This document shows, in pieces, positions 1 to 11,546 of a DNA stretch of 64,000 nt. Both the position numbers and the translations under genes were made by a program. The notes beneath the pieces were generated by a model. It was not told where the DNA came from. It did no database searches and saw only the letters and a program-made list of their open reading frames with translations. Each line of letters begins with the position of its first letter. Positions within the stretch are counted from its first letter, which is position 1. The DNA comes from Aedes albopictus (Eukaryota > Arthropoda > Insecta > Diptera > Culicidae). The DNA lies in contig NC_085138.1 in the NCBI RefSeq assembly GCF_035046485.1, positions 14,263,329 through 14,327,328 of the forward strand, given 5' to 3'.

Positions 1-470
1 TCGTAAAATTTCTTCAGAAATTGCTTGAATAACTCCTCCTGGGGTTCTTTCAGAAAATCCACAAGATATTCCTCCAAAATTTTCTCAACGGATCATTTTA
101 GCAAGTTTTGCAAGGTTTGCTTCAAAAATTCCTCCATGAGTTGCTTCAGAAATCCTTCCACGATTGCTTTAGAAATTCTTCGAGAGATTCCTGTACAAAT
201 TTCTCGAATGATTTATTCAGAAAGTCCTCCAGGGATTTCTTTTAGAAAATCTTATAGGGATTCCTTAATAAAATCCAAAGATTCTTTCAGAAATTTCTCT
301 GAAGTTTCCTAGAGATTCCTCTACCCAAAACCCTTTCATGAATTCTTTCCAAAAATGATTCATGGATTCCTTTATAAAATCCTTCGAGGATTTCTTCAAG
401 AAAATCATCCACGGATCTTTTCAGAAGCTTCTACAGCGTTTTCCGAAAATATCCGTATGGCATGAGACTT
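1..470. repeat. Degenerate 'cctccag/ttccttcag' array
   Basis: This is a low-complexity run of imperfect 25-30 bp units built on motifs such as 'ttcagaaat' and 'cctccaggg'. Long open frames here are spurious, because the unit rarely makes stops and translates as S/F/R/N-rich strings. The same repeat returns at 4.1-4.8, 16.6-18.5, 40.2-47.4 and 51.9-53.1 kb. Confidence 0.75.
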
Positions 471-870
471 TTTGATTTGTTAGACGTGGGCCGTAACTAT
501 TCAGTTGGGAGCCACTGACTTTTGTTCCCCTGCTCCATTGGTGGTTATGACCCTCAGAACGCACAATCCGAAAATCTTTGTCTCCGCTTCTTCACACTTC
601 CGGTTCCTAAGTTATACGCATGTCCCGTTCTCAGTTTTCGGAACCACTGGGATTTCATTAGTTCACTCAATTTGTCAATCCACTACATTTTTTGCCGTGA
701 TTAAAAGAATGTAACAGTCACCCATGAATATTTCATCTGGTCATACGTGAATGTTTTTGTTGCATGATAGTCAAGACCATACACCCACGATTATCATGCA
801 AACTACAGTTTTTGACAGTACATTTTGGATCACTGTAGTCCTAGTGGTTCACAGTGGTCCAAGTAGTTCT
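471..870. other. No recognisable gene
   Basis: This is AT-rich DNA without a convincing coding frame. The only structure seen is a small hairpin: TTGCATGATA at 770-779 is perfectly inverted at 792-801. Confidence 0.5.
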
Positions 871-1984
871 TGAAAAAGGTAAAATTATCCGATAGCCAAC
901 TTTGAGCTGTTATATCTCCGGATTTAATGAATTGATGGCAATGCAATTTTGACCATTTATGACTTATATAATGAACTCTGAAAAATATTTGACTCAACTT
1001 GAATTTTTTAGCAAGATAAAAAATTATAGCGATTTTATTTTTTTCACGATTTTTTTAGTAAATTGGTCTATTTTTAACATGCATTCCATTACTTTTTAAT
1101 TTATTGGCAATAAATTTGTTACTTTCTCAAAATAAATTTATATATAAGTCAATTAGAAGGAAATTAAATGAACCATTTGCATCTTGAATTTTAAAACGTT
1201 GTTGAATTTTTGAATAATTTGGTGTTATATTACAAAAATAATCTAATCGTTGTAAATTTTTCTCTTGTTAAGAATTTCAAGTTAAGTAAAGGTTTTTCAT
1301 AGCTCACTATATAAGTCATAAATGGGGTCAGTCGGTTTTCTCGATAGGGCGATGGAAGTGCGAGTGGAAAATCCGGGATCAGATTCTGATCATCAAAATC
1401 GCGCTACAATATTCGTTGGTCAGTCGGTTCCCACGGTAGGGCGATGGAAACGCGAGCACGAAATCCGGGATCAGTGGTCATCGTGATCAAATAAATCATA
1501 ATCGTGATGAAGACCGCGACGTGTATTTCCATATAACTAGTGGATCATATCACCTAACAGAGGTGGCTCCTAGATCCACACCTTACCCTACCCTACTAAC
1601 CACCATTCCTTCCCGTGACAACTGTGGGGATGCTGTGGATTCCACGGTTTCTAGTAGCAACGGTTGTCGAACTAACATTCCTTCCCTTTCCTGATGACCG
1701 TAAGGACGTGGCCAGCGCCGTTATTGACTTTAAATAGCTGAACTCTCGAATTGTGCACATTGAGAATGGTTAGCTAGTCCCAAGCTTTCACATTCATTGG
1801 CTCTCTGTGCAACTTCGATTGTTCTGGTCAATCACGGAGTAGCAACTACGATGTGTACGGTTATCTTTGCTTTGCTTTGCTCACTATATAAGTCATAAAT
1901 GACCAAAGTTTCATTGCATTCGGTTCATTGAATCCGGAGATATAACAGCTCAAAGTTGGCTATCGGATAATTTTACCTTTTTCA
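871..1984. mobile_element. TIR element with ~100-bp inverted ends
   Basis: The first ~105 bp (starting TGAAAAAGGTAAAATTATCC) are the reverse complement of the last ~100 bp, with scattered mismatches. There is no transposase frame, so it is a non-autonomous DNA element. The interior was split by a nested retroposon at about 1325-1878. Removing that insert restores a continuous sequence across the 23-bp repeat that flanks it. Confidence 0.75.
1325..1878 (+). mobile_element. Non-autonomous retroposon, RTE-related (copy 1)
   Basis: It is flanked by an identical 23-bp direct repeat (1302-1324 and 1879-1901), which I read as a target-site duplication. It ends in a short tandem tail (TTTGC)n. The last ~280 bp match 2505-2800 and the reverse complement of 59460-59770, sharing 'ccgtaaggacgtggcc' and 'atcacggagtagcaactacg'. 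The 5' part has an internal duplication: 1325-1384 resembles 1418-1474. Family membership is inferred from copy 3, which retains RTE-like coding sequence. Confidence 0.65.
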
Positions 1985-2219
1985 AACATCTTTATAACTT
2001 CATGGAGAATATGGTCCGATATTTTCCAAATTGGACTGTGCTTATCTCCGAACGGGGCGGTTTAGTGTGATTTTGGAGGCAAAGTGAAAAAGCCGCTTTT
2101 TTCATTCGGACCGGCCACGTCGTCGTCGTCATGATTTCGGAGAAGAGGCCAGTTAGTGGAAGATGCTGCAAAACATACGCACTGGACACTTCGAAGGATG
2201 TTTATTGGTGAGCTCGTTC

Positions 2220-2810
2220 CATTTTATCATAATGATTAATGCTAAAGTAATTCCGCTGTGGTTTTTGTGCATTTATCTAACAAATAGTGAAAAGTTTGTC
2301 ACGACATGTGTCGGCGCTAGTTCCCAATGCACATTCAGTTGATAATAAATATTTTTCTTTCATTTTTTGCATTTATACAAAAATTTGAATGCTTCGTCAT
2401 CTTCGGTGTCGACATTTGTAATATTTTAGTCAAAAAGAATAAATGTTTTGACTCAAGTAAAGGTTGCATGAATCACATCACTTACCAAAGTGAATCCAAA
2501 TCATGTGACTTTCCTCCTCCCCACTAACAAAAACTCCTTCTCGTGACAGTCGTGGAGAAGATGAGGTGATCTCGGTCTCTAGTAGCAACGTACGTCACAC
2601 TAACATTCTTTTCCTTCCTCGATTACCGTAAGGACGTGGCCGGCGCCGTTATTGACTAAGAAAGTTTGGAATTCCCGAACTGTGGACATTGAGAGCGGTA
2701 GTTACTCCCAAGCTCCGTTTGTTGGTTCCTTGTGCAATTTCGATTGTTCTGGTCAATCACGGAGTAGCAACTACGAATTTTACGGTCATCTATGCTCATG
2801 CTCAATATGG
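2220..2810 (+). mobile_element. Non-autonomous retroposon, RTE-related (copy 2)
   Basis: It is homologous to the copies at 1325-1878 and, inverted, 59453-60360. It shares 'gttgataataaatattt' near 2340 with the inverted copy near 60060, then the 'accgtaaggacgtggcc' block and the 'cacggagtagcaactacg' block. It ends near a degenerate (TGCTCA)n tail at about 2795-2810. The boundaries are approximate. Confidence 0.6.
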
Positions 2811-2829
2811 CCCGATATTTTCCAAATTT

Positions 2830-3198
2830 GGACCACTAGTTGACCACACAACTAGTTGATTAACTTACAATAAAAATTTGAGAATATTTGATGTTCGAAA
2901 TGTGCAGCTAGTTTAACATTTTTTGAAAAGTGAAAATTTTGCCAGTCCCGATCATTTTGTCCCCTTTACGTTGAGAAATAATTTTTAAATTGTTATATTT
3001 TCTTACTGACAAAATACAAATCTTCATTATTTTTGTAAAATTTTGCTAGAGTTCAGGGAGTTCGTCTCATATTCTCACCAACTGTTATCAATCTGACGAA
3101 AAAATATACGGAACATATTATATTCAGATTTATGTTCATGCATTAACATTGAAAATTGTCTGACTGAAACACAGAGTTGAATTTGAGTATAAATTCCA
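2830..3198. other. No recognisable gene
   Basis: This is AT-rich sequence with no supported coding or repeat structure. Confidence 0.4.
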
Positions 3199-3900
3199 TG
3201 TTGCTGGCAGCACTGGCAGCAACGATAACAGTCAGCATCGTCCAAAATTTTCGATCATTTTATGCTCTGTACGAGTTTCTTATCGAATTAATTATTGTAA
3301 ATCTGAGGTGGAGGTATAATTTAGAGAAAGTAATGCATAGAATACGATTTTCCTCGCCGGCCACTATGATGTCCGTCTGAGGAGTCCGTGGTTATTCTGT
3401 TATCAGTACACGATGTAAAAGTAAAACTGGTTCCGGCTACCAGTGTTACGGGGGGGAGGATGTTGCTGGCAGCACTGCCTGCCTTGCCATATAAACCGGT
3501 TGACAGTATCAATACACACGAGCTGTAATATCAGTTTAGGAATGTGTCATCCACGGTGACAAGAGGAAAGCATAAAGCTAGTAATATGCAGTTTGTAATG
3601 AAGGCTGAGTGAGAATTTATATAGTTTAACTTTATTATACAGTTGTCTAACTCATTAGACTGTTACCGAGCACAATGAAGTATCATGAACTAAAGCTAGA
3701 TGTTATCACAGTGAGTTACTAAATATTATCACAGTTGGTTTCTAAATCTAAATGTACTTATTATAATGCACACTTTCTAGAAGAATTGTGAGACAGAAAC
3801 AGCAAGAACGTAGAGGACAGATCCTGTACCTGCGTTAAACCGAATTTTGTAGGTAATTTCTATCAATGTTATTTCTAAACCTAATGCAAATAAACTATCC
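3199..3900 (+). mobile_element. Probable LTR-retrotransposon 3' end
   Basis: A purine-rich tract (GGGGGGGAGGA, ending 3460) directly precedes TGTTGCTGGCAGCACTG at 3461, the usual layout of a polypurine tract followed by an LTR. The same 17 bases occur at 3199. A polyadenylation-like AATAAA lies at about 3888. No protease, RT or integrase frame remains, and the LTR end was not located, so class (copia-like is a guess) and boundaries are uncertain. Confidence 0.35.
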
Positions 3901-4139
3901 ACAGCTTAAAGCTGATTCGCACCCACAACTTGGAGTTTGCGAGCTGCTAGAAAGAATTCGGACCCTAATCTCCTCTGTGTTCCCGCAACATTCCACATTC
4001 TTGGAACTGTAAATCTCGCTTTTTGGGTAATACTCGAAAACTGCTCTACCTTTTATTTGAAGCACCGTTTTATGCACGAAATTATGCATAAAAAATTTTG
4101 CCCGTTTATAGAAGCTAATTTGTTAACTAGTGTAATCAT

Positions 4140-4780
4140 TCCACTGAGCGTTTTCCAAAAAGTTTCTTCAGATATTTCTCCATGGAAGAAATTTCCTCAG
4201 TTCCTCCTGGGAGTTTTTCCACATTTTTTCTGGGATTTCTTCAGTGTTGTTTTCAAGAATACCTCTAGGATTTTTTACAGGAATTTCGTTATTTTTTGGG
4301 GATTTTTTCAAAAGTTCTTTTCTTCAGGATTATGAAGATATTTTATTTTTTCCAATAATGGCGACATGACGAATTTTCGGCCGCTTTGCTCTATTTGTGA
4401 TGTTTTTTGAAACCTATTGAACTCAAAGTTGGTCCCAAATATGTTTTAATCAAGTTGAATTATACGACCAAGTTCCTGGCAATTTGATCGATAAAAACCT
4501 CTCATAATGCAGAAAACAAACCTGCCGATAATACCCATAGTCACTTCATAAGCTAAAGACTTCTTTAATGAAAGCTCATCAATGATTTTTTTCGGAAATT
4601 CTAATAGAATTTTTTAAAACTCCTCCAGACATTCTTCCAAATGTTTCTCCAGGGATTAATTGAAAAGTTCTTCCAGAGATTCATGTAAAATTCCATTAAA
4701 AATAACACATTTGAATTTTTCCTGAAATTTTATCGGAAATATCTCTTAGAATTCCTTCAGAAATTTCTAAAAAAAAAATA
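4140..4780. repeat. Degenerate 'ttccttcag' array, interrupted
   Basis: These are blocks of the same imperfect array as at the window start (4140-4345 and 4570-4780), separated by about 220 bp of ordinary AT-rich sequence. The 132-residue open frame at 3937-4335 runs into this array and is not convincing as a gene. Confidence 0.55.
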
Positions 4781-5123
4781 CTGGAAGAGTTGTCAAACAT
4801 TTCAAAGTTATAGCTTAATCAAACGATGGTTATTTGTGTAGTTGTCTGAATTCCAGTATCTCTGAGTTAAAGAATATTTGCTTTTCATTGTATTCTATCA
4901 AAGATTATCTTCATTTGTGTCTTAAATATTTAAATTAAATTCATTTACTAACCTAATGACCCCATTATGTATGCTTACAGTAAAATGTTGCGATTGAAAT
5001 AATGTGAAAATTTATGCTTCATCGATTACAGTTTGTCCAGAAACTACAACCTGGCGATCAGATAAACTTATTATTAGTAAACATCTTATTCATCATTGAA
5101 ATCATATACAATATCGCTTTTTT
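4781..5123. other. No recognisable gene
   Basis: This is AT-rich sequence ending in a short T run that abuts the head of the family A element. Confidence 0.4.
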
Positions 5124-5399
5124 GCCTTTCTCGTACACCAAGGTGTACCGAAAAGCTATATGTCCACTCCAAAAACGAAAATTTTATAGAGCCCTCGGAG
5201 GGGTCAAGTATTATATACCAATCGACTCAGCTCGACGAGTTGAGGTGATGTCTGTGTGTGTGTATGTGTGTTTGTGTATGTGTACAAAAAGGTCACCTCA
5301 TTTTTAGATAGTAAATATCAACCGATTTCCGACCGATGGTGCATTCGATGCGGTATATAGTCCCATTGTTTCCTATTGAAAATGGTTCAGATCGGTCCA

Positions 5400-6689
5400 G
5401 CCGTTCCGGAGTTATGGCCATTTAGGTGTTCCGGATCGGCACCCCAGGAAGGGGCCAGGTATAAAAACGTTACAAACCCATGGATGCGACACATCAAACC
5501 ACGGCATTTTAAATAACCTGATGAACGGTAAGCAGGAAACTAGTCTCAGACCATATCTGAACCGGTAGTGTTCCGGAACCGGTTCCGGTTGTTCCGCCGG
5601 AAGTGGCCAAATATGAAAGTGCACCAAACCCATGCATGCGACACATCAAACAGTGGCTTTTTCAATAACCTGATGAAAAGTAGGCAGGAAAACATTCTCA
5701 GATCATATCTGAACCGGTAGTGTTCCGGAACCGGTTCCAGGTGTCCCGCCGGAAGTGGCCAAATATGAAAGTGCACCAAACCCATGCATGCGACACACCA
5801 AACAGCGGCTTTTTCGATAACCTGATGAATAGTAGGCAGGAAAACATTCTCAGACCATGTTTGAACCGGTAGTGTTATAGAAGCCGTTCCAGATATCCTG
5901 CCGGAAGTAGCCAAGTATAAAAATTAAACAAACCCCCATATGCGACGCATCAAATCGCGGCTCTTTAGGCAACCTGATAAACCTTTAGCAAGAAAATAGT
6001 TTCAGACCTTATTTGGAACAACCGATAGTGTTCTGGAACCGGTTCCGGGTGTTCCGCCGGATGTAGTCAAATGTGGAAGAGAACCAAACCCATGCCTGCG
6101 GCACATTAAATAGCGGCTATTTAAATTACTTGATGAACGATTAGCAAGAAAATAAGCTCAGACCACATCAAAGATCTTTTTAAATACTACCGATAGTGTT
6201 CCGGAACCGATCTAGGGTGTCCCGCCGAAAGTGGTCAAATGCCAAAAGGAACCAAACCCATGCATGCGATACATCAGATAGCGGCTTTTTAGATAACTTG
6301 ATGAACGGTTAACAAGAAAATAGGCTCACACGACATTAGACAATTGATTGATTGATTTGTCTTTATTAGAGAGACTTTCAGCCCTTGGCTGGTTCGTCTC
6401 TGACATTAGACAATATCGGTAGTGTTCCAGAACCGTTTCAGTTGTTACGCCGGAAGTGGTCAAATACAAAAATGAACCAAACCCATCCATTAGACGCATC
6501 AATTCATGGCTTTTTAGGAAACCTGATGGACAGTTAGCAAGAAACTAGTCTCAAACCATATAAGGGATAATCGGTATTGTCCCGGAATCGGTTGCGGGTG
6601 TCCCTCCGGAGGTGGCCAAATGGAAAAGTTATCCTAACCCATACATGCTATACATCAAATCGTGACTTTTTAGATAACCCGAAAAACGG
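5400..6689 (+). repeat. Family A satellite units (~150 bp)
   Basis: About eight imperfect tandem units are present, recognisable by 'accggtagtgttccgg', 'ccgccggaagtggcc' and 'aacccatgcatgcgac'. Spacing is about 150-155 bp (for example near 5560, 5712 and 5866). Divergence increases downstream. Further units follow at 7954-8319 after the nested solo LTR. Confidence 0.85.
6345..6401 (-). mobile_element. Truncated retroposon 3' tail
   Basis: A 57-bp insert sits between two copies of GACATTAGACAAT (6332-6344 and 6402-6414). On the minus strand it reads 'accagccaagggctgaaa', then AATAAAG and (ATCA)n. This is the 3' end of a retroposon, severely 5'-truncated. Similar tails occur at 18440-18492, 44020-44085 and in the SINE at 38432-38613. 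Confidence 0.7.
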
Positions 6690-6895
6690 TGTTGCAAACA
6701 GCAGCTTTGGGCACCGATCTTCTAGCAAGGCCAAATGAGAACGCGTAGTGGATTCACATAGCCTATGCTGTAAAGTTATAATTTATTAAACATATAGTAC
6801 ATACCACAATTTACAATTAATAATTACTCACAACTTCGGTGTTTTATACACAGGAACGAAGACTTTCGATCCTTTGCACCCGTGCCGTTGCTTTA

Positions 6896-7830
6896 CATAC
6901 ATACATTTATTTGTTCAACATCATTAAGACAAGACATAATCAACAATAGTACGCCACAATACTCGGTTTGTGGCTGCCGCTCTCCATCCTCGGTCGCGTC
7001 CAATGCTCGCCAAGTCACGCTCTACCTGGTCCGCCCATCGTGCTCTCTGCGCTCCACGCCTTCTAGTGCCAACCGGATCCGTTGCAAACACCAGCTTTGC
7101 AGGGTTGTTGTCCGGCATTCTTGCAACATGCCCTGCCCATCGTATCCTTCCGGCTTTGGCCACCTTCTGGATGCTGGGTTCGCCGTAAAGTGCAACGAGC
7201 TCGTGGTTCATCCTTCTCCGCCACACACCGTTCTCCTGCACACCGCCGAAGATCGTTCTTAGCACGCGTCGCTCGAAAACTCCGAGTGCTTGCAGGTCCT
7301 CCTCGAGCATGGTCCATGTCTCGTGCCCGTAGAGGATCACCGGTCTTATTAGCGTTTTGTACATGGTGCATTTGGTGCGTGGGTGAATCTTTTTCGACCG
7401 CAGTTTCTTCTGGAGCCCGTAGTAGGCCCGACTTCCGCTGATGATGCGCCTCCGAATTTCACGGCTCACGTTGTTGTCAGCCGTCAGTAAGGATCCGAGG
7501 TAGACGAATTCCTCCACCACCTCGAAAGTATCCCCGTCTATCGTAACATTACTACCCAGACGGATCCGGTCGTTTTTGGTTCCGCCTACCAGCATGTATT
7601 TTGTTTTTGAGGCATTCACCACCAGTCCGACCTTTGCTGCTTCGCGTTTGAGGCGGGTGTACAGTTCTGCCACCGTTCCAAATGTTCTAGCGATAATGTC
7701 CATGTCGTCCGCAAAGCACACAAATTGACCGGATTTTGTGAAAATCGTTCCCCGGCTGTTGAGCCCGGCTCGTCGCATCACACCTTCCAGCGCGATGTTG
7801 AAGAGTAGACATGAGAGTCCGTCACCTTGT
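6896..7830 (-). mobile_element. 5'-truncated RTE-type non-LTR retrotransposon
   Basis: It is bounded by direct repeats CGTTGCTTTA (6886-6895 and 7831-7840). The 3' end on the minus strand carries a short tandem tail (ATGT)n, as is usual for RTE-clade elements. The 5' truncation falls inside the RT domain. It is nested in a solo LTR, which is nested in family A. Confidence 0.85.
6924..7830 (-). pseudogene. RTE-clade reverse transcriptase, C-terminal fragment
   Basis: The minus-strand frame is open for about 300 residues. It enters at 7830 within the RT palm: the codons upstream of the first methionine read QGDGLSCLLFNIALEGVM, an RTE-like motif. It continues with FADDMDIIAR, which holds the catalytic F-A-D-D box. 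It then runs through FVYLGS, a YGHETWT region and RIRWAGHVARM, which resemble the C-terminal part of RTE-clade RTs. The endonuclease and N-terminal RT are missing, so it cannot act alone. No internal stops are seen, suggesting a fairly young insertion. Clade assignment rests on motif recognition, not on an alignment. Confidence 0.85.
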
Positions 7831-8327
7831 CGTTGCTTTATTTATGACTTTTTAGTGCACGGGGACAAAACAAAAACATACAAAGAATGACATTTTCAAA
7901 CAAAAGGTACACCGACAATTTACAGAGGTTCACACATCATTTCTCACGTTACAAACGGTTAGCAAGAAAATTGGCTCAGACCGCATTCAAAACTACCAGT
8001 AGTGTTCAGGATTGGGTTATCCTACCGAATGTGGCCGAATACAAAAGTGAACCAAACCTATGCATGCGACACATCAAACCGCTGTTTTTTTCAATAACCT
8101 GAGGAACGATTAGCAAGAAAATAGGGTCAGACCACATTGGAGGCTACCGATAGTGATGCAGAACCAGACTTGGGTGGAACAGGAACTACAAAAGTGAACA
8201 AAGTCAATGCAAGCTATAAACATGTGTAAGAGAACAAAATCTTGACTGAACTAAGGCCACATATATACAGACGTCTCACTCTACTCACTACCCATCGTGC
8301 TTGCTTCAACGGTTGAATGAAATATAG

Positions 8328-10092
8328 ATCAAGCCTTACTTTTCCAAACGCCGTATGTAACATAGAATAATGCAGGGCAAAAGTTCACACCTAACAGTAT
8401 ATATCAAATAACTATTAAACAAAAAGAAAATAATAGCGTTGTTTCTCGTTAAACGAATCCCTATCATGTTACCTTCGAAACGTATTACTAGATTTTTTCA
8501 CGTTCCTTTTGTAGTTCTAGTAATGAAAAATTTTAATACAAGTACTCAAATGCGAACTTTTGCCCCATAGTGGGGGCAAAAGTTCGCACATTGTGAAGGA
8601 TAGTTTATTAGTGTCAAGTTCATTTATTTCATGTTAATTCATGTTCACCATTTCACTCTATGCACGAAATGTGTTTCTTTCAATTCATGGCATTATATGC
8701 CAATTGGAACAAGGCCTGGTAATCAGCTTTAGTATACAGTGTATTTTATGAACACTTCCAAAACTTATAACAGAGAGCATTCTTTTCCAGCGTTACTGAA
8801 GTTGTCAAAATACATTGTGAAGTAATTACAGCTGTAAGTGTTACACGAAATACTTGAATCTAACCTTCGTCAGTATGGTGATGAACTATAAGTATGAATT
8901 TACAAACTAAGCTATGAAAGACCCCAAAAAAGTAGAACAGCATAATATTCCCAAAAACTTTCAAAGGTTTACACGAATATGGCGAAAAAATGTTCCAAAA
9001 TGTTTTTCAGCCATTCTTCATTTTTAAAAGGCGAACACACTGATTGCCTTATAATCGATTTTCTTCCAAAAATAAGTTCAAATCCTCTTTCAGAACGATT
9101 TAAAGATGTATACAACACATATTATACATAATATTAGTTTCTAAACAAAATCGCCATTGCTTCAAATATTTTGTAACTATATTGATGCTCTAGATTCAGA
9201 AATATAGTGTGAACTTTTGCCCCACTGTCGAGGTTTTAACAATGTTCCTTCCTACAAGAAGCACTAGAAGCTTTTTGTTTATTCGAGTGCACCTCTCGAA
9301 CTACTATGGAATTACGATTCTACGACATCAAGAGATTTTGTAAATCTTCTTCTTTCGATCATTACAAATTCTTATTACAAAAGATCCAAAAATTGCATCA
9401 AAATAGCTAGAGACACATTTGTTTCCATAACTCTGCCACTACATAACGAAATCGTTCCAGTTTTTATTGACGAGTATCTGGGCAAACTTTTGCCCCGCAT
9501 TATTCTATGTAAACAAAAAATAAATTTTCACATGAGGCGCTGAATTTCGTTAAGGACTACTTGTATCACTTACCTTTAGGGATGATTTGTGAAAAAATAC
9601 CCGGATTTTTCACGTTTTTGAAATGCTCAATGTATTAGTTGCTACGGGAACAGCGAACTTTCCCTTCGATTTTCTCCGTTTGTGGATTTTGTTAGATACG
9701 GTATGTGGTAAAGTTACGCGTGAAATCGTTTTTGTTCGTTTGACGTTTACTCACTACCGCCATCAAGCCAGCAGCGAGTTGTGAAATGCAACCTGATTAG
9801 CATTTGGAGATTATTTTTTCGTGACGATGTTGATGATGAATATGTCCCAAATGATATGTCTGTTTGTCCGTACTAAAGCAATCTCAACAAATCACACCAT
9901 TTCAGATTCCTGAGGTGTAAAAATATACAGTAGGATGGATCAACGTTATATGGGAAAATAAAAATTATCGCATCAACCCCGCCAAAGTTTTTTCATTCCT
10001 CTTTTGCGTCTAAACTATTGGGATTTTTTTAATGGTTTTATTGCTTGCATTTTTTGTCAAATTTTACATGAATCTTGTAATTTATGATAATA
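8328..10092. mobile_element. Insertion in family A copy 1, class unknown
   Basis: Compared with copy 2 (around 58795), copy 1 has extra DNA between two AAATATAG octamers (8320-8327 and 10093-10100). The octamers may be an 8-bp target duplication, but the ends are not inverted repeats. It holds the TIR element at 8360-9510. The rest (9511-10092) has no recognisable coding content. Confidence 0.4.
8360..9510. mobile_element. Non-autonomous TIR element with 'ggggcaaaagttcgca' repeats
   Basis: The left end ACATAGAATAATGCAGGGC is inverted at the right end, which finishes GCATTATTCTATGT. The block GGGGCAAAAGTTCGCA recurs inside in both orientations: a near-palindrome at 8551-8588 and another copy at 9209-9224. 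No transposase frame was found. Confidence 0.75.
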
Positions 10093-10100
10093 AAATATAG

Positions 10101-10310
10101 CCTAAAGTGCGAAGAAAAAACTTTGTCGAAGACCGTAAAGTCATCTGTGATTAAGAAAGAAGCTATATCCTAGCTTGTAATTATCGTCTTGATGTTGATC
10201 GGCCTTCAGTGATAGTGAAGGAGCTCATGCAGTCAACTGAAATTTCTGATATTTTCCAGCTCTGTCTATACGTTTAACATAACGTCGGAATATGTTCCAT
10301 TAATAAGTTT
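10101..10310 (+). repeat. Family A post-satellite region
   Basis: It is clearly homologous to 58801-58998 in copy 2, sharing 'tcgaagaccg', 'gcagtcaactga' and 'ccattaataagttt'. This shows that the sequence belongs to the element rather than to flanking DNA. Copy 1 is cut here by the family B insertion. Confidence 0.75.
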
Positions 10311-10518
10311 CCCTTTTTACCCTTCTTACACCCATAAGAAGGGTATAAATATCGCTCGAAAAACCGACTTTCGATCCGAGGCCCGGAGGGCCGAGTCTCA
10401 TATACCAATGAACTCAGTTCGACGAACTGAGCAAATGTCTGTATGTGTGTGTGTGTATGTGTGTATGTGTGTATGTGTGTGTGTGTATGTGCGTTACAAA
10501 AAAAAGTCACGCACGTTT

Positions 10519-11100
10519 CTCAGCCGTCTGTCAACCGATTTGAGTTCTCTTGGAAGCAAATGAAAGCTACTACATCCTAGTAGAACGCTATTGAATTTTA
10601 TTTTGATTGGACGTTCGGTTACCGAGATATCTTTCAAAGAGTGCTAGGGAGTAGTACAACTTAATTATTTTAGATATTTTTGACAAAGTGTATCACCATA
10701 AATTTCTCAGCCGTCTATGAACCGAATCGGGTTCTTAAGGCTCGAAACGAAAGCTACTGCACCCTAGAAGAACGCTTTTGAATTTCATTCCGATTGGACA
10801 TTTTGTAACCGAGATATCTTTCGGGGAGTACTTTGGAGTAATACAACTTAACTTTTTAAGAGGTCTTTGACAAAATGCTTCATAATAAATGAATCAGCCG
10901 TGTGTCAATCGATTTGAGTTCTCTCAGCATCAAATGAAAGCTACAGCATCCAAGTAGTATGCTATTAAATTTTATGCCGTTTGGACATTTTGTTTCCGAG
11001 ATATCTTTCCACGAGTACTAAGGAGTAATGAAATTTACGCTTTTGAGAGATTTTTGATAAAATGTATCATAATACATTTCTCAGCCGTTTGTCAACAGAT
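10519..11100 (+). repeat. Family B satellite units (~185 bp), first block
   Basis: The unit is marked by 'tcagccgtctgtcaacc', 'aaatgaaagctac' and 'ttaccgagatatctttc'. Starts lie near 10519, 10703, 10890 and 11080. Confidence 0.85.
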
Positions 11101-11101
11101 T

Positions 11102-11546
11102 TTTTATGATCATATTTGGTTACACAAGTTAGTTATACATAAAAATGCAATTGCATCAAATACATAAAAGCTACTATCTCTTTGTAATATTTGAGCTTAA
11201 TAAACAGTAGCAAAAATATCCCGGAATGTATGTAGGAAAAGCCTTTTTTTATGACCAAATCTGGTTTCTCAAGTTAGCTCTACATGAAAATGCAAGTGCA
11301 TCAAATACATAAAAGCTACTATCTCTTTGTAATATTTGAGCTTAATAAACAGTAGCAAAAATATCACGGAATGTATGTAGGAAACCCCTTTTTTTTTATT
11401 TATGACCAAATCTGGTTTCTCAAGTTAGCTCTACATGAAAATGCAATTGCATCAAATACATAAAAGCTACTATCTCTTTGTAATATTTGAGTTTAATAAA
11501 CAGTAGCAAAAATATCACGGAATGTATGTAGGAAAAGCCTTTTTTT
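11102..11546 (+). repeat. Three tandem 146-150-bp units
   Basis: Units start near 11102, 11246 and 11397 and share 'ccaaatctggtttctcaag', 'aaaagctactatctctttg' and 'ggaatgtatgtaggaaa'. They are far more alike than the surrounding 185-bp units, so they are younger. The third ends at the T run before the second family B head. Confidence 0.9.

Larger units (their letters stand above)
6690..7953. mobile_element. Solo LTR (~320 bp), interrupted by an RTE insertion
   Basis: It starts TGTTGCAAACAGC and ends CACGTTACA, bounded by 5-bp direct repeats AACGG (6685-6689 and 7954-7958). Removing it restores continuous family A satellite sequence. Removing the nested RTE fragment and one copy of its 10-bp duplication leaves about 320 bp. 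TG...CA ends and a 5-bp duplication are typical of LTR elements. No internal region remains. Confidence 0.7.

Noticed and set aside
5215..5307. Conserved peptide-like string 'YIPIDSARR..VMSV' across heads
   Set aside because: Similarity follows from conserved DNA including a palindrome and microsatellite. Frames are not maintained upstream or downstream.
6882..7441. Plus-strand and alternate minus-strand frames over the RTE fragment
   Set aside because: They are shadows of the RT reading frame in 6924-7830.
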